From contig JAQUXP010000010.1 in NCBI GenBank assembly GCA_028692395.1, forward strand, positions 16,692 to 80,691: DNA of 64,000 bases. Reading direction: 5' to 3'. This DNA is from Lachnospiraceae bacterium (GTDB lineage Bacteria; Bacillota; Clostridia; Lachnospirales; Lachnospiraceae). The notes beneath the pieces were generated by a model. The model made no database searches and was not told the DNA's origin. It was given only the letters and a program-made list of their open reading frames with translations. Positions 1 through 8,510 of this stretch are shown piece after piece (position 1 is the first letter of the stretch; each line of letters begins with the position of its first letter). The translations under genes were made by a program, and so were the position numbers.

Positions 1-388
1 TTTCCTCAAAAGGAACATCAGGGATGATAATACCGTCAATTCCAACTTTTCGGCATTTTGCAAAAAAGCGGTCGTATCCATAATGGAATACCGGATTCAC
101 ATATGTCATAAAGATCAGCGGGATATCGGTTTGAGTCCGGATGGATTCCACCATGTGGAAGATCTTGTCTGTAGTAGTTCCTGCAGCCAGGGCGCGGATA
201 TCAGCCTCCTGAATTACAATACCCTCTGCTATGGGATCAGAAAACGGGATTCCGATCTCAATCAGATCTGCCCCTGCTTTCACAAGCTCCATAATATATT
301 CTTCTGTCTTGTCCAGATTTGGATCCCCTGCGGTAAGGAAGGGAATAAATGCTTTTCCATGGTCAAATGCTTTCGCTATTCTATTCAT
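1..388 (-). CDS. trpA: Tryptophan synthase alpha subunit, C-terminus cut by window edge
   Basis: Last gene of the leftward trp operon; only the first ~129 codons lie in the window. The alpha subunit cleaves indole-3-glycerol phosphate to indole and glyceraldehyde-3-phosphate and channels indole to TrpB. Visible TrpA hallmarks are the N-terminal [10 protein letters not shown] strand, followed by [12 protein letters not shown], which carries the catalytic Glu/Asp region, and the later [13 protein letters not shown] loop. The start ATG at 386-388 lies inside the end of trpB (8-bp overlap), with an AGAGGAG ribosome site in the trpB tail, so translation is probably coupled. The assignment is certain; the C-terminus is simply not in the window. 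Confidence 0.96.
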   Translation of the reverse strand, partial: MNRIAKAFDHGKAFIPFLTAGDPNLDKTEEYIMELVKAGADLIEIGIPFSDPIAEGIVIQEADIRALAAGTTTDKIFHMVESIRTQTDIPLIFMTYVNPVFHYGYDRFFAKCRKVGIDGIIIPDVPFEE

Positions 389-1574
389 ATACTTTCACTC
401 CTCTGTATCTTGCTATGGCGGCTACATCCTTGTCTCCACGTCCGGAAAGACAGATGATGATGCTCTCATCAGGTGACATGCCCGGAGCAATTTTCTTTGC
501 ATGGGCTACGGCATGAGCACTTTCGATGGCACAGATAATCCCCTCTGTTCTTGCCAGATACTCGAAAGCCTCCACTGCCTCTTCATCGGTAACCGGCACA
601 TACCGGGCACGCCCTGTGTCACTCAGATAAGCATGCTCAGGTCCGATACCAGGATAATCCAGTCCGGCAGATATAGAATATACCGGGGCAATCTGTCCGT
701 ACTTATCCTGGCAAAAATAAGACTTCATTCCATGGAAGATACCATGGCTTCCATTAGCAATAGTGGCCGCATTTTTGTCGGTTTCCACACCCAGTCCTGC
801 TGCCTCACAGCCGATCAGGCGCACCTCTTTGTCACCGATAAAGTTATAGAACATACCCATGGCGTTACTTCCGCCTCCTACACATGCCATAACCACTGCC
901 GGCAGTTTTCCCTCCTTCTCCAGGATCTGCTCTCTTGCCTCTTTGCTGATCACAGACTGAAAATCACGAACAATCATGGGAAATGGATGGGGGCCCATCA
1001 CAGATCCAAGCACATAATGGGTATCGGATACTCTGTTTGTCCACTCCCGCATTGCCTCATTTACCGCATCCTTCAAGGTCTGGGTTCCACTGGTAACAGC
1101 ATGAACTTTAGCTCCTAAAAGTTCCATACGGTACACATTCAGTGCCTGACGGTCTGTATCCTCTTTTCCCATGAACACTTCACATTCCAGACCCAGAAGC
1201 GCAGCTGCCGTAGCACAGGCAACTCCATGCTGTCCGGCACCGGTCTCAGCGATCACACGGGTTTTTCCCATCTTCTTTGCCATGAGAACCTGACCCAGTA
1301 CATTATTAATTTTATGCGAACCGGTATGATTGAGATCCTCTCTCTTGAGATAGATCTTTGCTCCTCCAAGATCCTTTGTCATCTTCTCTGCATAATACAG
1401 AAGTGAAGGTCTTCCGGCATAGTTTTTCAAAAGATCCTCCAGCTCCTGGTTAAACTCCGGATCATTTTTATAAAATTCATACTGTTTTTCCAGGTTGATG
1501 ACTTCATTCATCAATGTCTCGGGGATATACTGTCCCCCGTAGATTCCATAACGTCCGTTGTTATTCTCTGACAT
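381..1574 (-). CDS. trpB: Tryptophan synthase beta subunit
   Basis: 397 residues, the usual TrpB1 length. It condenses indole with serine using pyridoxal phosphate to make tryptophan, in an alpha2-beta2 complex in the cytosol. The PLP lysine is K88 in HTGSHKIN, the catalytic Glu is in the AETGAGQHG loop near residue 110, and the phosphate-binding GGGSN loop is at 233-237. It overlaps trpF upstream by 14 bp and trpA downstream by 8 bp, as expected for tight coupling of the pathway genes. Nothing is missing or odd. Confidence 0.98.
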   Translation of the reverse strand: MSENNNGRYGIYGGQYIPETLMNEVINLEKQYEFYKNDPEFNQELEDLLKNYAGRPSLLYYAEKMTKDLGGAKIYLKREDLNHTGSHKINNVLGQVLMAKKMGKTRVIAETGAGQHGVACATAAALLGLECEVFMGKEDTDRQALNVYRMELLGAKVHAVTSGTQTLKDAVNEAMREWTNRVSDTHYVLGSVMGPHPFPMIVRDFQSVISKEAREQILEKEGKLPAVVMACVGGGSNAMGMFYNFIGDKEVRLIGCEAAGLGVETDKNAATIANGSHGIFHGMKSYFCQDKYGQIAPVYSISAGLDYPGIGPEHAYLSDTGRARYVPVTDEEAVEAFEYLARTEGIICAIESAHAVAHAKKIAPGMSPDESIIICLSGRGDKDVAAIARYRGVKVYE

Positions 1575-2166
1575 CTTTTATCCTCCTGATGCATTCTTCT
1601 ATTTTTACAGGGTCTTTGATACCCTCTGTTTCTACTCCACTGCTAATATCTACTGCAAATGGATGAACTGCCGCTATCGCTTTTTCCACATTACCGGCAT
1701 TTAATCCACCCGCCAGAAAGTAAGGTCTTTCCATCCCCTCAAGCAGGCTCCAGTCAAACTGCTGTCCTGTTCCTCCGACTCCACTGTCCACAAGGACATA
1801 GTCTGCGCTGCTTTTATTCGCCCTTTGAATATCTGCTGCACTTTTTATGGAAAATGCCTGAATAATCTCAGCACCGGTATGATACCGCAGATTATGAAGA
1901 TAAGTTTCATCCTCCTGTCCGTGAAGCTGCACCAGATCAATAATTCCGTCCTCCGCAAACTGTCCCACAATCTGAGGGAGTTCATTCACAAACACTCCCA
2001 CGGTCTGAATCTGTGGTCCCATACTCATGCGAAGTGTGATGGCATGTTCCTTGGTAATCTGCCTTCTGCTTTTTGCAAAGACAAATCCCACGTAATCCGG
2101 CTGAAGCTTATTGACACAGGCGACATCAGCAAGTCTGGACAATCCACATATCTTAATCTTAGTCAT
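1561..2166 (-). CDS. trpF: Phosphoribosylanthranilate isomerase
   Basis: About 201 residues, a TIM-barrel enzyme that isomerises phosphoribosylanthranilate to the carboxyphenylamino-deoxyribulose phosphate. The N-terminal KIKICGLS motif carries the catalytic Cys; the [13 protein letters not shown] and [11 protein letters not shown] segments form the phosphate-binding loops, and DISSGVE carries the C-terminal part of the barrel. A GTG three codons upstream (2173-2175) is in frame but sits on the ribosome site, so I prefer the ATG at 2164-2166 with GGAG eight bases upstream. It overlaps the end of trpC by 8 bp. Confidence 0.96.
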   Translation of the reverse strand: MTKIKICGLSRLADVACVNKLQPDYVGFVFAKSRRQITKEHAITLRMSMGPQIQTVGVFVNELPQIVGQFAEDGIIDLVQLHGQEDETYLHNLRYHTGAEIIQAFSIKSAADIQRANKSSADYVLVDSGVGGTGQQFDWSLLEGMERPYFLAGGLNAGNVEKAIAAVHPFAVDISSGVETEGIKDPVKIEECIRRIKDVRE

Positions 2167-2947
2167 GGCATTCACTCCGAAGCTTCTGAAGTCCCAGAAC
2201 CTTATCAGGACTTCTCATCAGTGTCTCCCCGATCAATACTGCATCGGTCCTGTTTCGATAGAGGGTTCCCACCTCCGGGGCACCTTTTATCCCACTTTCC
2301 GAAACGTAAATGACACCTTCCGGAATTTGATTCCGAAGCCGGACACTGTTTTGGATATCCACGGTAAAGTCCTTCAGGTTCCGGTTATTCACTCCAATAA
2401 TTCTGGCACCTGCCTTTGCCGCCCGGGCTACTTCCTCCTGATCATGGGCTTCTACCAGAACAGAAAGTCCAAGGTGCCAGGCAATCTGCTGATATTCCTC
2501 CAGCTGTTCATCGCTCAATATGGCACAGATCAGAAGTACCGCCGATGCTCCCAGCACTTTTGCCTCATAAATCTGGTAGGCATCTACTGTAAAATCTTTG
2601 CGCAGCACCGGAATGGAAACCGCTTTGGTTATATCCTTCAGGTATGCGTCAGAACCCAGAAAATATTCCGGTTCCGTCAGTACAGAGATTGCAGCTGCTC
2701 CTGCTTTTTCATAATCCAGGGCGATCTGCAGATAAGGAAAATCCTCTGCAATCATTCCCTTGGATGGAGATGCTTTTTTCACTTCACAGATGAAGGACAT
2801 GCCGGGAGCGGACAACGCTTTTTCAAAGGGAAATCCGGTGCTGCTGTCTAAGGCCAGTGCCTCTTCTTTTACCTGTTCCAGAGATTTTTGAATTTTGCAC
2901 CGCTCCACACGAATGTAGGCGGAGGCAGCAAGTTTATCTAATATCAT
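2159..2947 (-). CDS. trpC: Indole-3-glycerol phosphate synthase
   Basis: 262 residues, a TIM-barrel enzyme closing the indole ring to give indole-3-glycerol phosphate. The signature FICEVKKASPSKG (around residues 52-64) carries the catalytic lysines, VLRKDFTVDAYQIYEA is the second conserved block, and IIGVNNRNL plus VSESGI complete the active site. It follows trpD by 24 bp and overlaps trpF. It is monofunctional, since the isomerase is a separate gene here, unlike the fused TrpCF of enterobacteria. Confidence 0.97.
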   Translation of the reverse strand: MILDKLAASAYIRVERCKIQKSLEQVKEEALALDSSTGFPFEKALSAPGMSFICEVKKASPSKGMIAEDFPYLQIALDYEKAGAAAISVLTEPEYFLGSDAYLKDITKAVSIPVLRKDFTVDAYQIYEAKVLGASAVLLICAILSDEQLEEYQQIAWHLGLSVLVEAHDQEEVARAAKAGARIIGVNNRNLKDFTVDIQNSVRLRNQIPEGVIYVSESGIKGAPEVGTLYRNRTDAVLIGETLMRSPDKVLGLQKLRSECHD

Positions 2948-2971
2948 CGTTATTCCTTTTCTTTCTGATTC

Positions 2972-3976
2972 TTAAGCATTGGAAAGCTGGATGAACTTTT
3001 CCAGTTCTTCCCTTGCTTTTCCGCTGTCGATGGTTTCCTGAGCGATTTTGACACCTTCTTTTAGGCTGATGCCCTTTGCAATATGCAGTGCTGCCGCAGT
3101 ATTCATAACAACTGCATCACGCTTCGGTCCTTTCTCTCCTGACAGAATACTTCTGGTAATGGCTGCATTTTCCTCTGGTGTTCCTCCTGTCAGATCTTCC
3201 TTTTTGCATCTGGACAGTCCAAACTGCTCCGGTGTAATCTCGTAGCAGTGATAGGTTCCGTCTTTTACTTCACATACTGTAGTCGGAGCACTCATAGAGA
3301 TCTCATCCAGACCATCCTGACCATAGACTACCATACCACTCTTTACGCCAAGGTTCGCCAGTACTCTCGCCAGCGGCTCTACCAGGCTTTCATCGTAAAC
3401 ACCCATCAGCTCCATATTGGCACCTGCAGGATTGGTAAGCGGTCCCAGAATATTAAAGATGGTGCGGATGGTCAGCTCTTTTCTCACCGGTCCTACATAC
3501 TTCATGGAGAGATGATAATTCTGCGCAAACAGGAAACAGATATTGATCATTTTCAAAATCTCGGCACTTTTCTCTGGCTCAATTGTAATCTTTACGCCCA
3601 GTGCTTCCAGCACATCTGCAGCTCCACACTTGGAGGAAGCAGCCCGATTGCCATGCTTTGCTACCGGAACACCTGCTGCCGAGATAACCAGGGCAGAGGT
3701 AGTGGAAATGTTAAAGGAGTTGGACTTATCTCCGCCGGTTCCTACGATTTCCAGTACATCCTGATCCTGCAGCAGCTTTACACAATGCTTTCTCATACCG
3801 GAGGCACAGGCTGTAATCTCTTCAATTGTCTCCCCCTTCATAGCCATGGCTACCAGAAATGCACTCATCTGTACCTGTGTTGCCTGTCCACTCATAATCT
3901 CATCCATGGATGCTTCCGCCATCTCGTAGCTTAAATCTTCTTTGTTTGTCAGTTTTACAATTGCTTCTTTAATCAT
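2972..3976 (-). CDS. trpD: Anthranilate phosphoribosyltransferase
   Basis: 334 residues. It transfers the phosphoribosyl group of PRPP to anthranilate. The [15 protein letters not shown] motif (around residues 79-93) binds the PRPP pyrophosphate, [21 protein letters not shown] follows, and the [20 protein letters not shown] block is typical of the family. The gene is not fused to trpG; the two are separated by about 50 bp with no obvious structure. Length and motifs are normal. Confidence 0.97.
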   Translation of the reverse strand: MIKEAIVKLTNKEDLSYEMAEASMDEIMSGQATQVQMSAFLVAMAMKGETIEEITACASGMRKHCVKLLQDQDVLEIVGTGGDKSNSFNISTTSALVISAAGVPVAKHGNRAASSKCGAADVLEALGVKITIEPEKSAEILKMINICFLFAQNYHLSMKYVGPVRKELTIRTIFNILGPLTNPAGANMELMGVYDESLVEPLARVLANLGVKSGMVVYGQDGLDEISMSAPTTVCEVKDGTYHCYEITPEQFGLSRCKKEDLTGGTPEENAAITRSILSGEKGPKRDAVVMNTAAALHIAKGISLKEGVKIAQETIDSGKAREELEKFIQLSNA

Positions 3977-4027
3977 TGCATGTACCAGCCTTTCTCGTCT
4001 TTGTTTTTCGTCAGTTTATTTTTTATA

Positions 4028-4603
4028 TTATGCTAAAAGAGTCTTTAGAAAGTTATCGATCATCCTTCCACCATCCGGTGTCATAATCGACTCCGGGTGA
4101 AACTGCAGTCCGTACACCGGATATATGGTATGCTGTACCGCCATAACCTCACCATCTGTGGTTCTGGCAATGGTCTTTAAGCAATCCGGCATGGTATCCT
4201 CCAGCACTGCCAGAGAATGATATCTTGCCACAGGGACTGTTTTGGGAAGTCCCAGAAACAGCGGTGCGTCGGTATCCAGCTCCGTTCTTGACTGTTTGCC
4301 ATGCATCAGCTGTTTTGCATAGGATACGGTTGCACCATAAGCTTCACAGATCGACTGGTGACCCAGACACACACCAAGGATTGGAATCTCAGTTCCCAGC
4401 TTCTGAACGATCTCGATACATCTGCCGGCCTTGGAGGGCTTTCCCGGACCAGGAGACAAGATAATGGCTTCCGGCTTCATTTCCCGGATTTCTTCTACCG
4501 TCTTTTCATCATTTCTTATAACCTGAATATCCGGCTGAAAGGTCCCGATCAGTTGATACAGATTATAGGAAAAGCTGTCGTAATTATCTACCAGTAAGAT
4601 CAT
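4028..4603 (-). CDS. trpG: Anthranilate synthase glutamine amidotransferase subunit (component II)
   Basis: 191 residues, class I glutamine amidotransferase that releases ammonia from glutamine for TrpE. The oxyanion strand and nucleophile Cys are in ILGVCLGHQ, and the His-Glu pair is in LQFHPESIMT. LSPGPGKPSKAG near residue 50 is the usual PGPG loop. The start overlaps the trpE stop in an ATGA arrangement, so the two subunits are probably made in equal amounts. The protein could also serve as PabA, as in Bacillus; no other amidotransferase lies in the window. Confidence 0.96.
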   Translation of the reverse strand: MILLVDNYDSFSYNLYQLIGTFQPDIQVIRNDEKTVEEIREMKPEAIILSPGPGKPSKAGRCIEIVQKLGTEIPILGVCLGHQSICEAYGATVSYAKQLMHGKQSRTELDTDAPLFLGLPKTVPVARYHSLAVLEDTMPDCLKTIARTTDGEVMAVQHTIYPVYGLQFHPESIMTPDGGRMIDNFLKTLLA

Positions 4604-6072
4604 ATCTGTGCCTCCTCTGCTTCCTTCAGTGCCTGCATCACTGCTTTCGCTTTATTAATGCATTCCTGATGCTCATTTTCCGGAATACTGTCTGCCACAA
4701 TTCCGGCTCCGGAACGGACAAAAACTTTTCCGTTTTTCTTAAATGCCAGACGAATTGCAATGCAGGTGTCCATGTTTCCGGTAAAATCCAGATAACCGAT
4801 GGCTCCACCATAGATGCCCCGCTTGTTATTCTCCAGCTGATTGATAATGGTACAGGCTCGAATCTTCGGTGCGCCTGAGAGCGTTCCGGCCGGAAGTACT
4901 GCGTCCACGGCATCCAGAGGCGTCTTATCCTCCCGCAGCTGACCTTTTACGGTAGAACCAATATGCATAACGTGGGAATATCGCTCAATGGACATATACT
5001 TTTCCACTTCCACGGTTCCAAACTTACTGAGTTTTCCCAGATCATTTCTTCCCAGATCCACCAGCATGTTATGCTCTGCCCGCTCTTTCTCATCCGCCAG
5101 CAGTTCTTCCTCCAGCTGCTGATCCTCCTCATAGGTTTTCCCCCTGGGTCTTGTCCCTGCCAGAGGGAAGGTACGAACCTCTCCGTCCTCCACCTTCACC
5201 AGTGTCTCCGGTGAGGCGCCGGCGATCTCTACATCATCGCTTGAGAAGTAGAACATATAGGGCGAAGGATTCGTGGTTCTTAAGATCCGATAGGTGTTTA
5301 GAAGACTTCCATCAAAATCTGCCTCCAGCCGATTGGAAAGCACCAGCTGAAAGATATCTCCCTCCCGAATATAATGCTTGACCTGTTCCACCTTTTCACA
5401 GAACTCCTTCTCATCAAACAACGGACGAAACTCGGATTTTAATCTGCCAGGCTGATCCCGTCTGGGCTTTCCATCCCGCACCAGATGTTCCATCTCATCC
5501 AGCTCGAGCACTGCCCGGTTATATTCTGTCTCCAGACTTTCTGTCCGAATATTGGTAATCAGTATGATTTTCTGACGAAAATTATCGAATGCAATGATCT
5601 TGTTAAACAGCATCAGATCCACATCCTTAAAGTTCTCCACATCCTCGGCATCCAGGTTCAGCGATGATTCACTGTACTTGATATAATCATAGGAAAAGTA
5701 TCCCACCAGACCACCGGTAAAGGGAGGAAGTTTTTCCATCCGTGGTGCCTTGTTGTCTTCGATGATCTGACGGATATAGGTTCCCGGATGGGTAACCTCC
5801 ATCTCCACTCTGGCTCCTGAAGTGATGGTAAGATGATGATTCATACAGGTCAGTTCCATAGTTGGATCATATCCTAAGAAGGTATATCTCCCCCACTGTT
5901 TTTTATCCTCAATACTTTCCAGCAGAAAACAGTGATTGCTCACATTCTGCAGTCTGCGCAGCACCTCAACCGGTGTTGCAATATCTGATAGAATCTCTCT
6001 GGCAACCGGGATACACTTATAGCTGCCCGATGCATCTGTCTGTCTAACTTCCTCCAGTGTTGTCTGATTCAT
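4600..6072 (-). CDS. trpE: Anthranilate synthase component I
   Basis: 490 residues, first gene of the operon. It converts chorismate plus ammonia to anthranilate. The N-terminal LLESIEDKKQWGRYTFLG segment contains the LLES tryptophan feedback motif, and the chorismate-binding domain shows PLAGTRPRG, LVDLGRNDLGKLSKFG and PAGTLSGAPKIRA. This favours TrpE over PabB. It is preceded by a Trp T-box leader, so expression rises when charged tRNA-Trp falls while the enzyme itself should be inhibited by tryptophan. Confidence 0.97.
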   Translation of the reverse strand: MNQTTLEEVRQTDASGSYKCIPVAREILSDIATPVEVLRRLQNVSNHCFLLESIEDKKQWGRYTFLGYDPTMELTCMNHHLTITSGARVEMEVTHPGTYIRQIIEDNKAPRMEKLPPFTGGLVGYFSYDYIKYSESSLNLDAEDVENFKDVDLMLFNKIIAFDNFRQKIILITNIRTESLETEYNRAVLELDEMEHLVRDGKPRRDQPGRLKSEFRPLFDEKEFCEKVEQVKHYIREGDIFQLVLSNRLEADFDGSLLNTYRILRTTNPSPYMFYFSSDDVEIAGASPETLVKVEDGEVRTFPLAGTRPRGKTYEEDQQLEEELLADEKERAEHNMLVDLGRNDLGKLSKFGTVEVEKYMSIERYSHVMHIGSTVKGQLREDKTPLDAVDAVLPAGTLSGAPKIRACTIINQLENNKRGIYGGAIGYLDFTGNMDTCIAIRLAFKKNGKVFVRSGAGIVADSIPENEHQECINKAKAVMQALKEAEEAQI

Positions 6073-6104
6073 GCTAAATCCTCCTTTTCTTCGGTGCGAA
6101 TGGC

Positions 6105-6150
6105 AACAAAAAGCCCCTGATAAAGAACAATCCTATTCTTTATCAAGGGC
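6105..6150 (-). terminator. T-box leader terminator of the trp operon
   Basis: On the minus strand CCCTTGATAAAGAA pairs with TTCTTTATCAGGGG across an 8-base loop, followed by CTTTTTG. It lies between the T-box core and the trpE start and is mutually exclusive with the antiterminator. Confidence 0.93.
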
Positions 6151-6419
6151 GAGCAAATTCATTCTAACTGAATACCCGTGGTGCCACCTTGTTTTGTGCA
6201 AACACACACTCTGTGAGATACAATCATATCCCTGGCTCTTTAACGTCAGCCATACGTCGCAGAATACTTGGTCTTCTTAAAAGTGACCGTTCCCTGTGCC
6301 CTCCGTGGTCCATTTGAAACTCCGCTTCCTGCCCGGCTTTCACCTCTCCGGACTCTCTGTAAGTGCGCTTGCAGCTTTATCTCCACTTCATCGGTTTAAA
6401 TTGATACATCATTAACTTG
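6105..6419 (-). promoter_or_regulatory. Tryptophan T-box leader
   Basis: On the minus strand the leader has the AGAGAG element (6353-6358), a stem I specifier loop reading AAATGGACC whose TGG (6310-6312) is the Trp codon, the T-box core AAGGTGGCACCACGGGT (about 6175-6191), and a terminator helix before trpE. Uncharged tRNA-Trp should pair with UGG and with the antiterminator bulge, allowing read-through into trpEGDCFBA. All landmarks were read directly; the stem boundaries are approximate. Confidence 0.95.
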
Positions 6420-6425
6420 TTATTT

Positions 6426-6454
6426 ATTATAGGCTTGCAGCCTTTACTTGTCAA
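6426..6454 (-). promoter_or_regulatory. trpE: trp operon promoter
   Basis: On the minus strand TTGACA (6449-6454), a 17-bp spacer and TATAAT (6426-6431) form a consensus housekeeping promoter. Predicted start is near 6419, at the 5' end of the T-box. Confidence 0.9.
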
Positions 6455-6478
6455 CCCACAATTCAAGATTTTACAATT

Positions 6479-7246
6479 TTACAGTCCTGTATTCCTGTGA
6501 TAATTTTTTGTCCACAGATCCAGCATGGGATCCAGTTCACTGGGAATTACCACATCCTGCGACTTCCGGATCTGAGTGTCCATATCACGTTTTGTCTCTT
6601 CATCCACCTTCTCTTCTTCTGCCGCTCGCTCATAAGCGTCCACACCCTTATTCAGGTAGATGGCAAAGAGGTAGCTCTGCAGAGAATTCTTCGTGTGAAG
6701 AATCTGATTCGCCTGCTCAAAGCATTCATAAGCTTCTTCCATCTGGAACAGCTTGGCGTAGGAGCAGCCCATATTGTTGAATACACTGCCGGTAAACTGA
6801 TTCCCCATGCCGCTGTCTTTTACCTTTTCCAGCGTTTCTGTATAAACCCGTATGGCATTAATATACTTCTCGTGCTGGTAGAGATAATCCCCCTTCATCT
6901 TCAGGCGTGAAACCTCCGGCTGTTCCTCAAAGATCTTGAGACGCCCGTTCATTTCCTTGAATTCCATAAAGGTCAGATAGTTAATCTCCTTGAAGATGGG
7001 CAGGATAAAGTCGCCCATCGTTTTCTGTTCCTCCAGCAGCACATAGAGCCGCTGTGCCAGCCGGCGCAGCTTCAGCTCATCCCGAAGCCAGGTGCACAGT
7101 GCTTCATTAATAATTGTTTCATCCAGAAGATAGATATTGTTGTACATATAATAACAGAGTTCTTCGATGGAATAGATATTCGTACTGATATTCTCTATGT
7201 AGTACGGTATTGTTGCCCGTTCCACCTTACATAATATATATCCCAT
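6479..7246 (-). CDS. TPR-like helical protein, third gene of the DUF5716/5717-type module
   Basis: 255 residues, no signal peptide or membrane segment. I do not recognise a named function. The N-terminal half is helical and rich in Tyr and Leu; residues ~115-200 (GDYLYQHEKYINAIRVYTET, then NNMGCSYAKLFQMEEAYECF) read as two or three tetratricopeptide repeats, which usually mediate protein binding. It starts 3 bp after the stop of the actin/Hsp70-like gene, so it is surely co-transcribed with it. It is probably an adaptor for the module; that role is inferred from position only. Confidence 0.75.
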   Translation of the reverse strand: MGYILCKVERATIPYYIENISTNIYSIEELCYYMYNNIYLLDETIINEALCTWLRDELKLRRLAQRLYVLLEEQKTMGDFILPIFKEINYLTFMEFKEMNGRLKIFEEQPEVSRLKMKGDYLYQHEKYINAIRVYTETLEKVKDSGMGNQFTGSVFNNMGCSYAKLFQMEEAYECFEQANQILHTKNSLQSYLFAIYLNKGVDAYERAAEEEKVDEETKRDMDTQIRKSQDVVIPSELDPMLDLWTKNYHRNTGL

Positions 7247-7249
7247 CCT

Positions 7250-8494
7250 TTAACCCTCCATGGTTTCATGCCAGACTTTTCCACTGGTCGGGAACATCTC
7301 ACCGAATCCCAGATCCTCCACAGTAATCTGACATCGTTTGGGAGAATCGTACTCCAGGTGCAGGTGCAGTCTTGTAGTCCGGTTCGGTCTTCCCGGCAGA
7401 TCCGGAAGCTGCATCGTGTAGCGTTCCCGCTTTCCGTCTTCCATCCTGCTCACAACAAAAGTGAGATTATCCGTATCATCCAGAATCAGTTCACAGTCTC
7501 TGGATGCCTCATACCAGTTCACTCCTGCTGCAATGATGGGATAATATGCCGGTGCTCCGTTGATTGTCATGTCCATACCGATATTATGCCGGATCAGAGC
7601 ATTTCCCACGAAGAGATAGGACTTCAGTCTCCGCTCTTCCACCTTTTCATATGCCGCAAAGCATGCGCCCTTGGCGTAAAGATTATTCCCATAGAATACA
7701 TGTCTTTGATTCCTGCAGAGCATGGCAATGGAGCGGACAGCCCAGCTTTTGTCAAAGCCCTCCCCAATCAAAAAGACGCTGGAAAAGATATCATCCCCAA
7801 AGGTTTCCTCAATCAGCCTGCAAAATGCCTGATCCCGAAGCTTGTGATCCGCAGGAAGCTTCTTCGGTGCACTGCCCTTTACCACCGCTGTAACAGGCTT
7901 CGTCTTTTTATTCAATCGCAGTGTATGAGAACTGACCTCATCTCCCGCAAAAGCAAACAGGGCCACATCCCTCCCCCACAGCTCTGCCTTCTGGTACAGG
8001 GAATGGTAGTAAAAGCTTTCATCATAATCCTGCAAAAATCCACGGTTTTTCGGAATACCGATTTTCTCAAAAGCGAAACGCAGTGCTTCCACGAAAGCCC
8101 TGGTGAGGTTCGGTGTGGTAATCATAAGTGCAGACACCTGTCTGGATGCCTCCTGTACTCCCAGCATTTCCAGCCCACCCTTTAAGTAGATTGCCAGAAG
8201 TACTCCTGCCTCATATTCCTGTCCGTCAATCACGGCCGACTTTCCACTCATACATAAAGTATAAAGCTGGTCAATCAGAATCCCATTCTGGTGCTCAGCA
8301 AAATATTCTGCCTCCACGCCAAAGTGCCATTCATTTTGCCCCAGCGACTTGCTGAGCACGGTGGGAAATGTATACTGGCTGCTTCCAACCTTTACCTCTG
8401 CGGACACCGCATCCTTTGCCGCCCTGTCGAAGTAGCAAATCTGTGACTCTTTTTGATTCAATTCAAATCCGATAATCAAATTCTTTCGATCCAT
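7250..8494 (-). CDS. Actin/Hsp70-like protein (DUF5716-type), middle gene of the module
   Basis: 414 residues, cytoplasmic. The first strand (NLIIGFELNQKESQICYFD) looks like the phosphate-1 hairpin of the actin/Hsp70/hexokinase fold, and FPTVLSKS plus ALMITTPNLTRAFVEALRFAFEKIGI resemble the corresponding Hsp70 segments. A late glycine-rich strand (FLIGEGFD) could be the second nucleotide loop, but the canonical DLGG/GG residues are poorly kept, so ATP binding is uncertain. From memory the family is catalogued as DUF5716 in Lachnospiraceae. It begins 16 bp after the giant upstream gene with a GGAGG site and is followed after 3 bp by the TPR gene. Confidence 0.72.
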   Translation of the reverse strand: MDRKNLIIGFELNQKESQICYFDRAAKDAVSAEVKVGSSQYTFPTVLSKSLGQNEWHFGVEAEYFAEHQNGILIDQLYTLCMSGKSAVIDGQEYEAGVLLAIYLKGGLEMLGVQEASRQVSALMITTPNLTRAFVEALRFAFEKIGIPKNRGFLQDYDESFYYHSLYQKAELWGRDVALFAFAGDEVSSHTLRLNKKTKPVTAVVKGSAPKKLPADHKLRDQAFCRLIEETFGDDIFSSVFLIGEGFDKSWAVRSIAMLCRNQRHVFYGNNLYAKGACFAAYEKVEERRLKSYLFVGNALIRHNIGMDMTINGAPAYYPIIAAGVNWYEASRDCELILDDTDNLTFVVSRMEDGKRERYTMQLPDLPGRPNRTTRLHLHLEYDSPKRCQITVEDLGFGEMFPTSGKVWHETMEG

Positions 8495-8510
8495 ATTCTG
8501 CCTCCGACCT

